Positions 15,679 through 22,522 of a DNA stretch of 28,862 nucleotides are shown here, piece after piece; position 1 is the first letter of the stretch; every line of letters begins with the position of its first letter. The notes below the pieces were generated by a model, which was given only the letters and a program-made list of their open reading frames with translations, searched no databases and had not been told where the DNA came from. The position numbers and the translations under genes were made by a program. Where the stretch lies: contig CALCRR010000107.1 of NCBI GenBank assembly GCA_937894495.1, positions 1 through 28,862 on the forward strand, given 5' to 3'. This DNA is from an uncultured Ruminococcus sp. Its GTDB lineage: Bacteria > Bacillota > Clostridia > Oscillospirales > Ruminococcaceae.

Positions 15679-17136
15679 GTGTCGGAGCTGAGGATATCAC
15701 AGGATAATGCGCCAATTTATGAAGCACTGAAAAAGCATACCAAAAACCGTATCGTCCGTCTGGACGTGCCTGGGCATAAGGGCGGAAGAATGAATAAGGA
15801 GCTCAAAGCCTTTCTGGGGGAGCAGTGCCTGAAGTGCGATGTGAACTCCATGAAAAACCTCGATAACCTCTGCCACCCCGTATCGGTCATACGTGAAGCC
15901 GAGCAGCTGGCAGCTGACGCCTTTGGGGCAGACCATGCCTTTTTTATGATAAACGGCACTACCTCTGCGGTGCAGACAATGGTGTTCACCGCCTGCAAGG
16001 CAGGGGATAAGATAATCATGCCGCGAAACGTACACCGCAGCGCTATCAATGCGCTGGTGGTCTGCGGCGCTGTGCCTGTTTATGTTGACCCCGGCACCAA
16101 CAAGCAGCTGGGCATACCCCTGGGAATGTCGGTAAAAGCGGTGGAAAAAGCCATTCTCGAAAATCCCGATGCCAAGGCTGTGCTGGTCAATAACCCCACC
16201 TATTACGGCATATGCTCAGACCTTAAAGCAATAGTTAGGCTTGCCCATGAGCACGGTATGCTGGTGCTGGCTGATGAAGCCCACGGCACCCACCTCTATT
16301 TCGGCGAGGACCTGCCATGCAGCGCTATGGCGGCAGGCTGTGATATGGCGGCGGTGTCTATACACAAAACGGGGGGCAGCCTTACCCAGTCATCACTGCT
16401 TTTATGCAAAAGCACCGTCTCCGAGGGCTATGTAAGACAGGTGATAAACCTGACCCAGACCACCAGCGGCTCTTATCTGCTCATGGTGTCTTTAGACCTT
16501 GCGAGAAAAAATCTCGCCCTTAACGGCAGGGAGCTTTTCAGAAGATCGGTGGCTTATGCCGATTACGCAAGGGAAGAGATAAACAAGATAGGCGGTTACT
16601 ACGCCTTTGGCAGAGAGCTTGAAAACGGCGATGACCTCTATGCCTTTGACTCCACAAAGCTCAGCGTACACACCAGGGCAATGGGTCTTGCAGGGGTGGA
16701 GGTCTATGATATACTCAGGGACGATTACGATATCCAGATAGAGTTCGGCGATATCGGCAATATACTCGCCATAGTCTCGGCAGGCGACAGAGAGCTGGAG
16801 ATAGAGCGCTTTATATCCTCACTGTCGGAGATAAAAAGGCTATACTCAAAAGACCCCACGGGACTTTTCGACCACGAGTATATAAACCCCACTGTTGAGA
16901 TACCTCCCCAGCAGGCATTTTACAGCGAAAAGCGCTCACTGCCCATAGAAAAAAGCGCAGGTCTTATCTGCGGCGAGTTCGTCATGTGCTATCCCCCGGG
17001 TATACCCATTCTAGCCCCCGGCGAGAGGATAACAGGGGAGATAATCAGCTACATCAACTACTGCAAGCAAAAGGGCTGCCTGCTGACAGGCACCGAGGAT
17101 CTGGAGATAAATAACATAAATGTGGTAGTTAAGTAA
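15679..17136 (+). CDS. speA: Arginine decarboxylase, fold-type I (Orn/Lys/Arg decarboxylase family)
   Basis: A 485-residue PLP enzyme of the Bacillus SpeA type; family members decarboxylate arginine, lysine or ornithine. The agmatinase gene in the same cluster points to arginine giving agmatine. What is visible: VPGHKGG at the N-terminus, FMINGTTSAVQTMV (phosphate loop), RNVHRS, NNPTYYGICSDL, LADEAHGTH (199-205), and the PLP lysine in SIHKTGGSLTQSS (Lys230). The small C-terminal domain ends with CYPPGIPILAPGE. The length is normal for the short Gram-positive form. The GTG start is uncertain: the G-rich run AAAAGGGGG abuts it with almost no spacing, so a start a few codons later is possible. 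The stop is followed after one base by a MITE. Confidence 0.9.
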   Translation: MSELRISQDNAPIYEALKKHTKNRIVRLDVPGHKGGRMNKELKAFLGEQCLKCDVNSMKNLDNLCHPVSVIREAEQLAADAFGADHAFFMINGTTSAVQTMVFTACKAGDKIIMPRNVHRSAINALVVCGAVPVYVDPGTNKQLGIPLGMSVKAVEKAILENPDAKAVLVNNPTYYGICSDLKAIVRLAHEHGMLVLADEAHGTHLYFGEDLPCSAMAAGCDMAAVSIHKTGGSLTQSSLLLCKSTVSEGYVRQVINLTQTTSGSYLLMVSLDLARKNLALNGRELFRRSVAYADYAREEINKIGGYYAFGRELENGDDLYAFDSTKLSVHTRAMGLAGVEVYDILRDDYDIQIEFGDIGNILAIVSAGDRELEIERFISSLSEIKRLYSKDPTGLFDHEYINPTVEIPPQQAFYSEKRSLPIEKSAGLICGEFVMCYPPGIPILAPGERITGEIISYINYCKQKGCLLTGTEDLEINNINVVVK

Positions 17137-17137
17137 C

Positions 17138-17301
17138 TAGGGTGTGTTGACACTAAGCCTAACACACGTCTTTTTGGATATTTTTGTCCCGTTCGTCGTT
17201 AAAAATCCTTGCAGGGCGACAGCCCAACTGCGGATTTTTGCCTAGAACGGAACAAAAATATCTCAAAAATCCGCGTATCAGTTTAGTGTCAACACACCCT
17301 A
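17138..17301. mobile_element. MITE copy 2, inserted between speA and speE
   Basis: Same 160-bp element as at 13973-14136, identical by eye, with TA at both ends (17138-17139 and 17300-17301). It starts one base after the speA stop and ends 20 bases before the speE ATG. Any speA-speE read-through transcript must therefore carry this long hairpin. Its open frame runs on in phase into speE, creating a false 46-residue N-terminal extension. Confidence 0.9.
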
Positions 17302-17321
17302 AAGCGGAAAGGATAACAGCT

Positions 17322-18170
17322 ATGGACTTATGGTTTACCGAGAAGCACACGGACGATGTTAACTTCACCATAAAGGTGAAAAAACAGCTTTATTCGGGCA
17401 AGAGCTATTATCAGGATATAGATGTTTTCGATACCTTTGAGTTCGGCAGAGTTCTGGTGCTGGACGGCTTTATAATGCTCACCGAAAAGGACGAGTATAT
17501 ATATCATGAAATGGTCACAGCAGTGCCTATGGCAGTCGATCCCGATATAAAAAGAGTGCTTGTTATAGGCGCAGGCGACGGCGGCACTATCCGTGAGCTC
17601 ACAAGATATCAAAGCATTGAAAAGATAGATATGGTGGAGATAGATGAGCAGGTGGTAAAGGTCTGCAAGGAGTATCTGCCACAGACTGCCTGCAAATTCG
17701 ATGACCCCAGGGTGGAGCTTTTCTTTGAGGACGGACTGAAATTCGTCCGCAGAAAGGAAAACGAGTACGACCTGATAATAGTAGACTCCACCGACCCCTT
17801 CGGTCCCGGTGAGGGGCTTTTCACCAAGGAGTTTTACGGCAACTGCTTCAAAGCCCTTACCGACTCGGGCATACTTATAAACCAGCATGAGAGCACCTAC
17901 TATGACTCATATGTGGATATGGTAAAGCGTACCCATAAGCGCATAGGGGCAAGCTTTCCCGTTACAATGGTCTATCAGGCGCATATTCCCACCTATCCGT
18001 CGGGGCACTGGCTTTTCGGCTTTGCGTCGAAAAATCTCCACCCAGTATATGACCTCAAAGCCGACAGGTGGAACGCTCTCGGCATAAAGACAAAATACTA
18101 TAACACCCAGCTGCACAAGGGCTGCTTTGCCCTGCCGAATTACGTGCTGGATATACTTGACGAGGTCTGA
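17322..18170 (+). CDS. speE: Spermidine synthase (aminopropyltransferase)
   Basis: SpeE moves the aminopropyl group of decarboxylated SAM onto putrescine, giving spermidine and methylthioadenosine. From the ATG at 17322 it has 282 residues, the usual size. It opens with LWFTEKHTDDVNFTIKVK. It has the nucleotide loop VIGAGDGGTIREL (GAGDGG 83-88), MVEIDEQVV (the acidic ribose-binding residue), the DGLKF segment and the catalytic gate DSTDPFGPGEGLF (155-167). An in-phase frame opens at 17184 but its first 46 codons are MITE sequence; the RBS GAAAGGA lies just before 17322. Putrescine is the expected acceptor. With agmatinase next in order, agmatine as acceptor (aminopropylagmatine route) is a less likely alternative. 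Confidence 0.94.
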   Translation: MDLWFTEKHTDDVNFTIKVKKQLYSGKSYYQDIDVFDTFEFGRVLVLDGFIMLTEKDEYIYHEMVTAVPMAVDPDIKRVLVIGAGDGGTIRELTRYQSIEKIDMVEIDEQVVKVCKEYLPQTACKFDDPRVELFFEDGLKFVRRKENEYDLIIVDSTDPFGPGEGLFTKEFYGNCFKALTDSGILINQHESTYYDSYVDMVKRTHKRIGASFPVTMVYQAHIPTYPSGHWLFGFASKNLHPVYDLKADRWNALGIKTKYYNTQLHKGCFALPNYVLDILDEV

Positions 18171-18209
18171 CAGGGCAGAGCTAACAGTACAAAAAAACTC
18201 CCTGGAATA

Positions 18210-18238
18210 TTGACAAAAAACAACGTATGTGCTATAAT
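18210..18238 (+). promoter_or_regulatory. Toxin 2 promoter, perfect consensus
   Basis: TTGACA (18210-18215), 17 bases, TATAAT (18233-18238). The predicted start is near 18245, at the foot of the hairpin TTGCAGC/GCTGCAA (18243-18249 with 18255-18261), a likely 5'-end protector. Confidence 0.9.
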
Positions 18239-18333
18239 ATACTTGCAGCATTAAGCTGCAAACATGATCAAAAGGGTATTGTACATACGTAGAATTGACC
18301 GTTGAGACAGTAATGCCGATGCGGTTGGCGGTT

Positions 18334-18350
18334 CTCCTGTAATAAGGAGG
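18334..18350 (+). promoter_or_regulatory. RBS-masking stem in the toxin 2 leader
   Basis: CTCCT (18334-18338) faces AGGAG (18345-18349) within the Shine-Dalgarno AAGGAGG (18344-18350), ten bases before the toxin ATG. The anti-SD strand is the same segment that can pair instead with the 3' UTR (18579-18591), so the two folds exclude each other. Confidence 0.62.
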
Positions 18351-18359
18351 TCGATAGCT

Positions 18360-18455
18360 ATGACAGCGTTTGAATTTCTATCGTTGCTTTTACAGTTTAC
18401 GATAGCGCTGACAGGCATCATTGCCTTGTGCTACCAAATCTTCAAGAGGAAGTAG
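18360..18455 (+). CDS. Type I toxin, TxpA/BsrG/holin-like small membrane peptide (copy 2)
   Basis: A 31-residue peptide beginning MTAFEFLSLLL with one hydrophobic helix and the tail QIFKRK. It differs from copy 1 at only three positions that I can see (Y4F, F11L, K30R), all conservative, while the surrounding DNA has diverged more. This argues that the peptide itself is under selection. A good Shine-Dalgarno (AAGGAGG) lies ten bases upstream but is masked by the leader. One base after its stop an ATG opens a 12-codon frame (18457-18495) that is also present in copy 1. The likely effect is membrane disturbance when unrepressed, inferred from the family. Confidence 0.8.
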   Translation: MTAFEFLSLLLQFTIALTGIIALCYQIFKRK

Positions 18456-18518
18456 TATGAAGCGCCGACTTTTACAGAGATATATTTTGAATTGATCCGA
18501 GCGAAAGTGAGGAGCAAC

Positions 18519-18617
18519 AAAAAATGAAACACCGCCCAAGCTTCCCAAAAGTTGGCGGTGTTTCATTCACCAAAAATGACAGGAGAACTGCAACCGTATG
18601 TGCAGTATCCTTTTATT
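18519..18617 (-). ncRNA. Antisense antitoxin RNA 2 (about 100 nt)
   Basis: Predicted start near 18617, after the minus-strand -10. It ends at the hairpin GAAACACCGCCAA / TTGGGCGGTGTTTC (18526-18564 on the plus strand, one bulge) followed on the minus strand by ATTTTTTG (T-run 18524-18519). It is fully complementary to the toxin 2 mRNA 3' UTR. Its 5' part resembles the toxin's own leader (GGATACTGCACATACG against GGGTATTGTACATACG) because the module ends are imperfect inverted repeats. Confidence 0.72.
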
Positions 18618-18623
18618 AAGTAT

Positions 18624-18652
18624 ATTATACACGATTTCAGAATGTTTGTCAA
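18624..18652 (-). promoter_or_regulatory. Antitoxin 2 promoter, perfect consensus
   Basis: Minus strand: TTGACA (18652-18647), 17 bases, TATAAT (18629-18624). Spacing and both boxes are the same as in module 1 although the spacer sequence differs. Confidence 0.88.
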
Positions 18653-18706
18653 GCATTGTTTTTGGCGAGTTATATCTGACAAGTATTCATAAACAGGAGT
18701 TACATC

Positions 18707-19558
18707 ATGTTAGAAAAAAACATATCTACCTTTATAGCCTGCGACTGCGAGTATGATGAGGCGAAGATAGTTCTGTTCGGTGCGCCCTTTGACAGCACCA
18801 CATCTTTCCGCCCCGGCACAAGGTTTGCAAGCCAGGCGATGAGGAGCGAGAGCTTTGGTATCGAGACATATTCGTCTTATCAGGATAAGGATATGCTGGA
18901 TATAAAGGTGTTTGACAGCGGCGACCTTGAGCTGCCCTTCGGAAGCCCCGAGCAGGCGCTTGATGATATCGAAAAGCGGGCAGCCGCTATCCTTGATGAC
19001 GGCAAGCTGCCCTGCATGATAGGCGGCGAGCACCTTGTTACGCTGGGTGCGGTAAGAGCTGCCGCTAAAAGGTTCGGTGAGCTCAACATAGTGCATTTTG
19101 ATGCCCATGCGGACCTGCGTGATGAATATCTGGGAGTAAAGCTCTCCCACGCCTGCGTGCTGCACCGCTGCCATGATATAGTGGGCGACGGCAGGATATT
19201 TCAGTTCGGCATAAGAAGCGGCGACAGGGAGGAGTTCGCCTTTGCCAGGCAGCACACCTTTATGAACCGTTTTGACTTTAACGGTCTTGAAGAAGCTGTA
19301 CAAAAAATCGGACAAAAACCAGTGTACTTCACCCTCGACCTCGATGTGCTGGACCCCTCGGAGTTCCCGGGGACAGGCACTCCCGAAGCAGGCGGAGTGC
19401 GCTTTACACAGCTGCTTGACGCTATAGAGCTTTTGTCAGAGCTCAATATAGTCGGCTTTGATATGAACGAGCTTTCGCCCGTATACGACCAGAGCGGACG
19501 CTCAACAGCCCTTGCCTGCAAGCTGCTTAGGGAGATATTGCTGAGATTTTATAAGTGA
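18707..19558 (+). CDS. speB: Agmatinase (ureohydrolase family)
   Basis: SpeB is a binuclear manganese enzyme hydrolysing agmatine to putrescine and urea. At 283 residues it has the normal length. The metal ligands are all visible: GGEH (His109), HFDAHADL (Asp132, His134, Asp136), and TLDLDVLDPSEFPGTGTPE (the two Asp of DLD). The PFDSTTSFRPGTRFAS and GFDMNELSP segments also fit agmatinase rather than arginase. With speA it gives arginine to agmatine to putrescine. A related activity, removing urea from aminopropylagmatine, cannot be separated by sequence. It lies 55 bases after toxin-antitoxin module 2, with AGGAGTT upstream of the ATG. Confidence 0.93.
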   Translation: MLEKNISTFIACDCEYDEAKIVLFGAPFDSTTSFRPGTRFASQAMRSESFGIETYSSYQDKDMLDIKVFDSGDLELPFGSPEQALDDIEKRAAAILDDGKLPCMIGGEHLVTLGAVRAAAKRFGELNIVHFDAHADLRDEYLGVKLSHACVLHRCHDIVGDGRIFQFGIRSGDREEFAFARQHTFMNRFDFNGLEEAVQKIGQKPVYFTLDLDVLDPSEFPGTGTPEAGGVRFTQLLDAIELLSELNIVGFDMNELSPVYDQSGRSTALACKLLREILLRFYK

Positions 19559-19655
19559 TACGGGCAGCATATCCGGCAACATTGAGCATTGTGAGAATAA
19601 TTAATAATAGGTCTTAAAGACCCATATACCATAAAACGAGGGAGCGTGTAAAAAT

Positions 19656-20858
19656 ATGTCAAGAGCATTGATAATCGGCGCAGGCGGAGTTGCAGGTGTG
19701 GTGATACACAAATGCTGCCAGAACAGCGAGGTTTTCACCGATATCTGTATCGCCAGCAGAACAAAGTCTAAGTGCGATAAGTTCAGAGATGAGCTTCAGG
19801 ATAAGACAAAGACCAACATCACCACAGCGCAGGTGAACGCAGATAACGTACCCGAGCTGGTGGCGCTCATGAAGGAGTATAAGCCAGACATCTGCATAAA
19901 TGTGGCGCTGCCTTATCAGGACCTTCATATAATGGACGCCTGCCTTGAATGCAAGGTGGATTATCTCGACACCGCTAATTATGAGCCCGAGGACACCGCC
20001 AAGTTTGAATACAGCTGGCAGTGGGCTTACCGTGAACGCTTCGAGAAGGCAGGTTTGACCGCCGTGCTGGGCTCGGGCTTCGACCCGGGCGTTACGGGAG
20101 TTTTCTGCGCCTATGCCCAGAAGCATTATTTTGATGAGATAAATTATATTGATATCCTTGACTGCAACGGCGGCGACCACGGCTATCCCTTTGCCACCAA
20201 CTTCAACCCCGAGATAAATATCCGTGAGGTATCTGCCAAGGGCAGCTATATACAGGACGGCAAGTGGGTGGAGACCGAGCCGATGGAGATAAAGCGAGTG
20301 TATAACTTCGACCAGGTGGGCGAAAAGGATATGTATCTTCTCCACCATGAGGAGCTGGAGTCGCTGGCGCTGAATATCAAGGGTATTAAAAGAATACGCT
20401 TTTTCATGACCTTCGGACAGAGCTACCTCACCCACCTTAAATGCCTTGAAAACGTGGGCATGACCTCTATCGAGCCTATCATGTATGAGGGCAGGGAGAT
20501 AGTACCCCTGCAGTTTTTAAAGGCGGTGCTGCCCGACCCTGCTTCCCTGGGACCCAGAACAGTGGGCAAGACCAATATCGGCTGTATCTTCAAGGGCAAA
20601 AAGGACGGCAAGGACAAGACCTATTATGTATATAACGTCTGCGACCATCAGGAGTGCTATAAGGAGGTAGGCTCTCAGGCTATCTCATACACCACGGGAG
20701 TACCTGCCATGATAGGCGCCATGATGGTGCTCACAGGCAAGTGGAAGCGCCCGGGCGTTTATAACGTTGAGGAGTTCGACCCCGACCCCTTTATGGAAGC
20801 TCTGAACAAATGGGGTCTGCCCTGGACAGAGAATTTTGACCCTGTGCTGGTAGACTGA
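19656..20858 (+). CDS. Carboxynorspermidine/carboxyspermidine synthase (saccharopine dehydrogenase family)
   Basis: This NADPH enzyme reductively couples aspartate-beta-semialdehyde with putrescine (giving carboxyspermidine) or diaminopropane (giving carboxynorspermidine). The 400-residue protein has a Rossmann start (IIGAGGVAGVVIHKC, 6-20), then CIASRTKSKC, INVALPYQDLHIMDACL, DTANYEPED, LGSGFDPGVTGVFCAYA, and the long family segment DCNGGDHGYPFATNFNPE. This pattern separates it from lysine-forming saccharopine dehydrogenases. nspC two genes on completes the pathway. GGGAGCG upstream of the ATG is a moderate RBS. With putrescine made by SpeA/SpeB the expected product is carboxyspermidine. Confidence 0.9.
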   Translation: MSRALIIGAGGVAGVVIHKCCQNSEVFTDICIASRTKSKCDKFRDELQDKTKTNITTAQVNADNVPELVALMKEYKPDICINVALPYQDLHIMDACLECKVDYLDTANYEPEDTAKFEYSWQWAYRERFEKAGLTAVLGSGFDPGVTGVFCAYAQKHYFDEINYIDILDCNGGDHGYPFATNFNPEINIREVSAKGSYIQDGKWVETEPMEIKRVYNFDQVGEKDMYLLHHEELESLALNIKGIKRIRFFMTFGQSYLTHLKCLENVGMTSIEPIMYEGREIVPLQFLKAVLPDPASLGPRTVGKTNIGCIFKGKKDGKDKTYYVYNVCDHQECYKEVGSQAISYTTGVPAMIGAMMVLTGKWKRPGVYNVEEFDPDPFMEALNKWGLPWTENFDPVLVD

Positions 20859-20936
20859 CAGAGTATCGGCAGAGTTTTTTAAGTGCAGCAGAGATGATCG
20901 ATCTTACGGGATAAGGATAAAATTGGAGGTATTGAA

Positions 20937-21224
20937 ATGCTATTATTGATAGACGATGTACAGTTCAGAACAAAGGAGACCTTTCTTGAATTTATCAGCC
21001 GCAGCTTCGGCAAGGGCAGCGACGGCATAAACGATATCGAAAGCCTTAAAAAAGCGGTGAATGAGCGTGGCAGCGAGGAGATAGAGTTCGTGTTCTACGA
21101 CTTTGAGGAGATAGTTGACGAGGTAAAGGACTTTGCCAACGAGGTAGTCAGCGCAATACTTGACTGCCGCATTGCCAACCAGCAGATATCTGTGGTATAC
21201 AGAAACGGAGCAGACGGTATATGA
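20937..21224 (+). CDS. Small barstar-like protein (tentative)
   Basis: A 95-residue acidic soluble protein with no certain family. Its pattern resembles barstar, the barnase inhibitor: a short first strand (LLLIDDVQF), a helix (TKETFLEFISRSFG), a G-x-N-D-I-x-S-L-K-K-A segment where barstar has its GENLDAL-type RNase-binding helix, a second strand (EIEFVFYDFEEI), a long helix (VDEVKDFANEVVSAILDC) and a last strand (QQISVVY). Length and order match, but identity is low. GGAGGT precedes the ATG, and its last 4 bases overlap nspC (ATGA), so the two are translationally coupled. No ribonuclease gene is in the window. It may instead be a pathway-specific regulator or partner; this is inference. Confidence 0.55.
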   Translation: MLLLIDDVQFRTKETFLEFISRSFGKGSDGINDIESLKKAVNERGSEEIEFVFYDFEEIVDEVKDFANEVVSAILDCRIANQQISVVYRNGADGI

Positions 21225-22372
21225 GCGCTTATCCGTTCAAAACGGACATAAAAAGCCTTGATACCCCCTGCTATCTTGTGAGCGAGAGCACACTTTTGCA
21301 TAATATGGAGATACTAAGGTCTGTTATGGATAAAACAGGCTGCAAGATACTTCTGGCGCAGAAGGCTTTTTCAATGTATTCAGCCTATCCCCTCATGAAA
21401 AATTACCTTAGCGGAACTACCGCCAGCGGTCTTTATGAGGCAAGGCTGGGGCATGAGGAGTTCGGCGGTGAGACCCACGTTTTCAGCCCTGCCTATAAGC
21501 ATAGCGACATGGCAGAGCTTGTGAAGATATGCCATGATATCATCTTCAACAGCTTTGAGCAGTTTGAGCTCCATAAACAAACTGTACAAAAAAGCGGACG
21601 TAAAATATCCTGCGGTCTCAGGTGCAATCCGCTCTATTCCGAGATAGAAACTGATATTTATGACCCCTGCATAACAGGCTCACGCCTGGGCATAGTGCCA
21701 AAGGTGTTTGAGCAGCATGAGCTCGATGATATGATAGAGGGTCTGCACTTTCACACCATGTGCGAGCAGGGGGCAGATGTTCTCGCAAGGACAGTGCCCC
21801 ATATCGAAAAGCACTTCGGCAGATATCTTTATGATATGAAGTGGATAAACCTGGGGGGAGGCCACCACATCACCAAAGAGGGCTATGATATCAAGCTGCT
21901 CTGCGATACGGTGAATTATTTAAAGGATAAATATGGCGTTCAGGTGTATTTAGAGCCCGGCGAAGCCTGCGCACTGAATGCAGGCTGGCTGATAACAGAG
22001 GTGCTGCAGACCCAGAAAAACGGCATAGACATTGCAATAGCCGATACCTCGGCTGCCTGCCATATGCCCGATGTGCTGGAAATGCCCTACCGCCCTGAGA
22101 TAATAGGCTCAGCCGAAGCAGGCGAGAAGCCCTTTACCTACCGCATAGGCGGTCCTACCTGCCTTGCAGGGGATATCATCGGCGACTATTCATTTGATGA
22201 GCCGTTGTCATCGGGCGACAGACTGGTGCTGTGCGATATGGCGATATACTCAATGTGCAAAAACAACACCTTTAACGGTATGCCGCTGCCAAGCATATAT
22301 CTCGAAAAGCTTGACGGCAGCACTGAGCTTGTAAAAAGCTTCGGCTATGAGGACTTTAAATGCAGACTGTGA
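21221..22372 (+). CDS. nspC: Carboxynorspermidine decarboxylase
   Basis: A PLP enzyme of the alanine racemase (fold III) decarboxylase group that removes CO2 from carboxyspermidine or carboxynorspermidine to give spermidine or norspermidine. The 383 residues are typical. DTPCYLVSESTLLHNM opens the barrel, ILLAQKAFSMY carries the PLP lysine (Lys48), and GLHFHTMCEQGAD, NLGGGHHITKEGYD, LEPGEAC and the catalytic-cysteine segment ADTSAACHMPDVLEMPY follow. GGPTCLAGD and CDMAIYSMCKNNTFNGMP complete the family pattern. It starts inside the stop of the barstar-like gene and is the last gene of the polyamine cluster. Confidence 0.94.
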   Translation: MSAYPFKTDIKSLDTPCYLVSESTLLHNMEILRSVMDKTGCKILLAQKAFSMYSAYPLMKNYLSGTTASGLYEARLGHEEFGGETHVFSPAYKHSDMAELVKICHDIIFNSFEQFELHKQTVQKSGRKISCGLRCNPLYSEIETDIYDPCITGSRLGIVPKVFEQHELDDMIEGLHFHTMCEQGADVLARTVPHIEKHFGRYLYDMKWINLGGGHHITKEGYDIKLLCDTVNYLKDKYGVQVYLEPGEACALNAGWLITEVLQTQKNGIDIAIADTSAACHMPDVLEMPYRPEIIGSAEAGEKPFTYRIGGPTCLAGDIIGDYSFDEPLSSGDRLVLCDMAIYSMCKNNTFNGMPLPSIYLEKLDGSTELVKSFGYEDFKCRL

Positions 22373-22387
22373 TATTGATAGTTTTTT

Positions 22388-22426
22388 GCGGTATCGGGCT
22401 GTTTCGGCTTGGTACCGCTGTTGTTT
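22388..22426 (+). terminator. Likely terminator of the polyamine cluster
   Basis: GCGGTATC (22388-22395) pairs with GGTACCGC (22411-22418) over 8 bases with one G-U, followed by TGTTGTTT. The T-run is imperfect. Confidence 0.6.
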
Positions 22427-22438
22427 ATAAAATATCTA

Positions 22439-22467
22439 TTGCATTTTATGGTGAAATGTGGTAAAAT
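22439..22467 (+). promoter_or_regulatory. Promoter of pheA
   Basis: TTGCAT (22439-22444), 17 bases, TAAAAT (22462-22467), immediately after the cluster terminator. The leader of about 50 bases shows no attenuator or T-box. Confidence 0.6.
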
Positions 22468-22522
22468 ATAATTTGATCGGCGTGCTTACACGCTTTATCA
22501 TATGGACGGGAGTTAGTAAATA

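Larger units (their letters stand above)
18184..18652. other. Type I toxin-antitoxin module 2 (whole unit)
   Basis: Second copy of the unit at 15164-15616, between speE and speB. The order and all four regulatory signals are kept, though the sequence has drifted. The mRNA segment GGGTATTGTACATACG (18274-18289) can pair with 18595-18610 over 16 bases (three G-U pairs), and GCGGTTCTCCTGT (18328-18340) with 18579-18591 over 13 bases (one G-U). Compared with copy 1, the leader has about 30 extra bases including a 7-bp hairpin, and the 18-bp duplication at the stop is absent. Confidence 0.8.

Noticed and set aside
19659..20435. 258-residue minus-strand frame opposite carboxynorspermidine synthase
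   Set aside because: Antisense shadow of a clear enzyme gene; no start signals.
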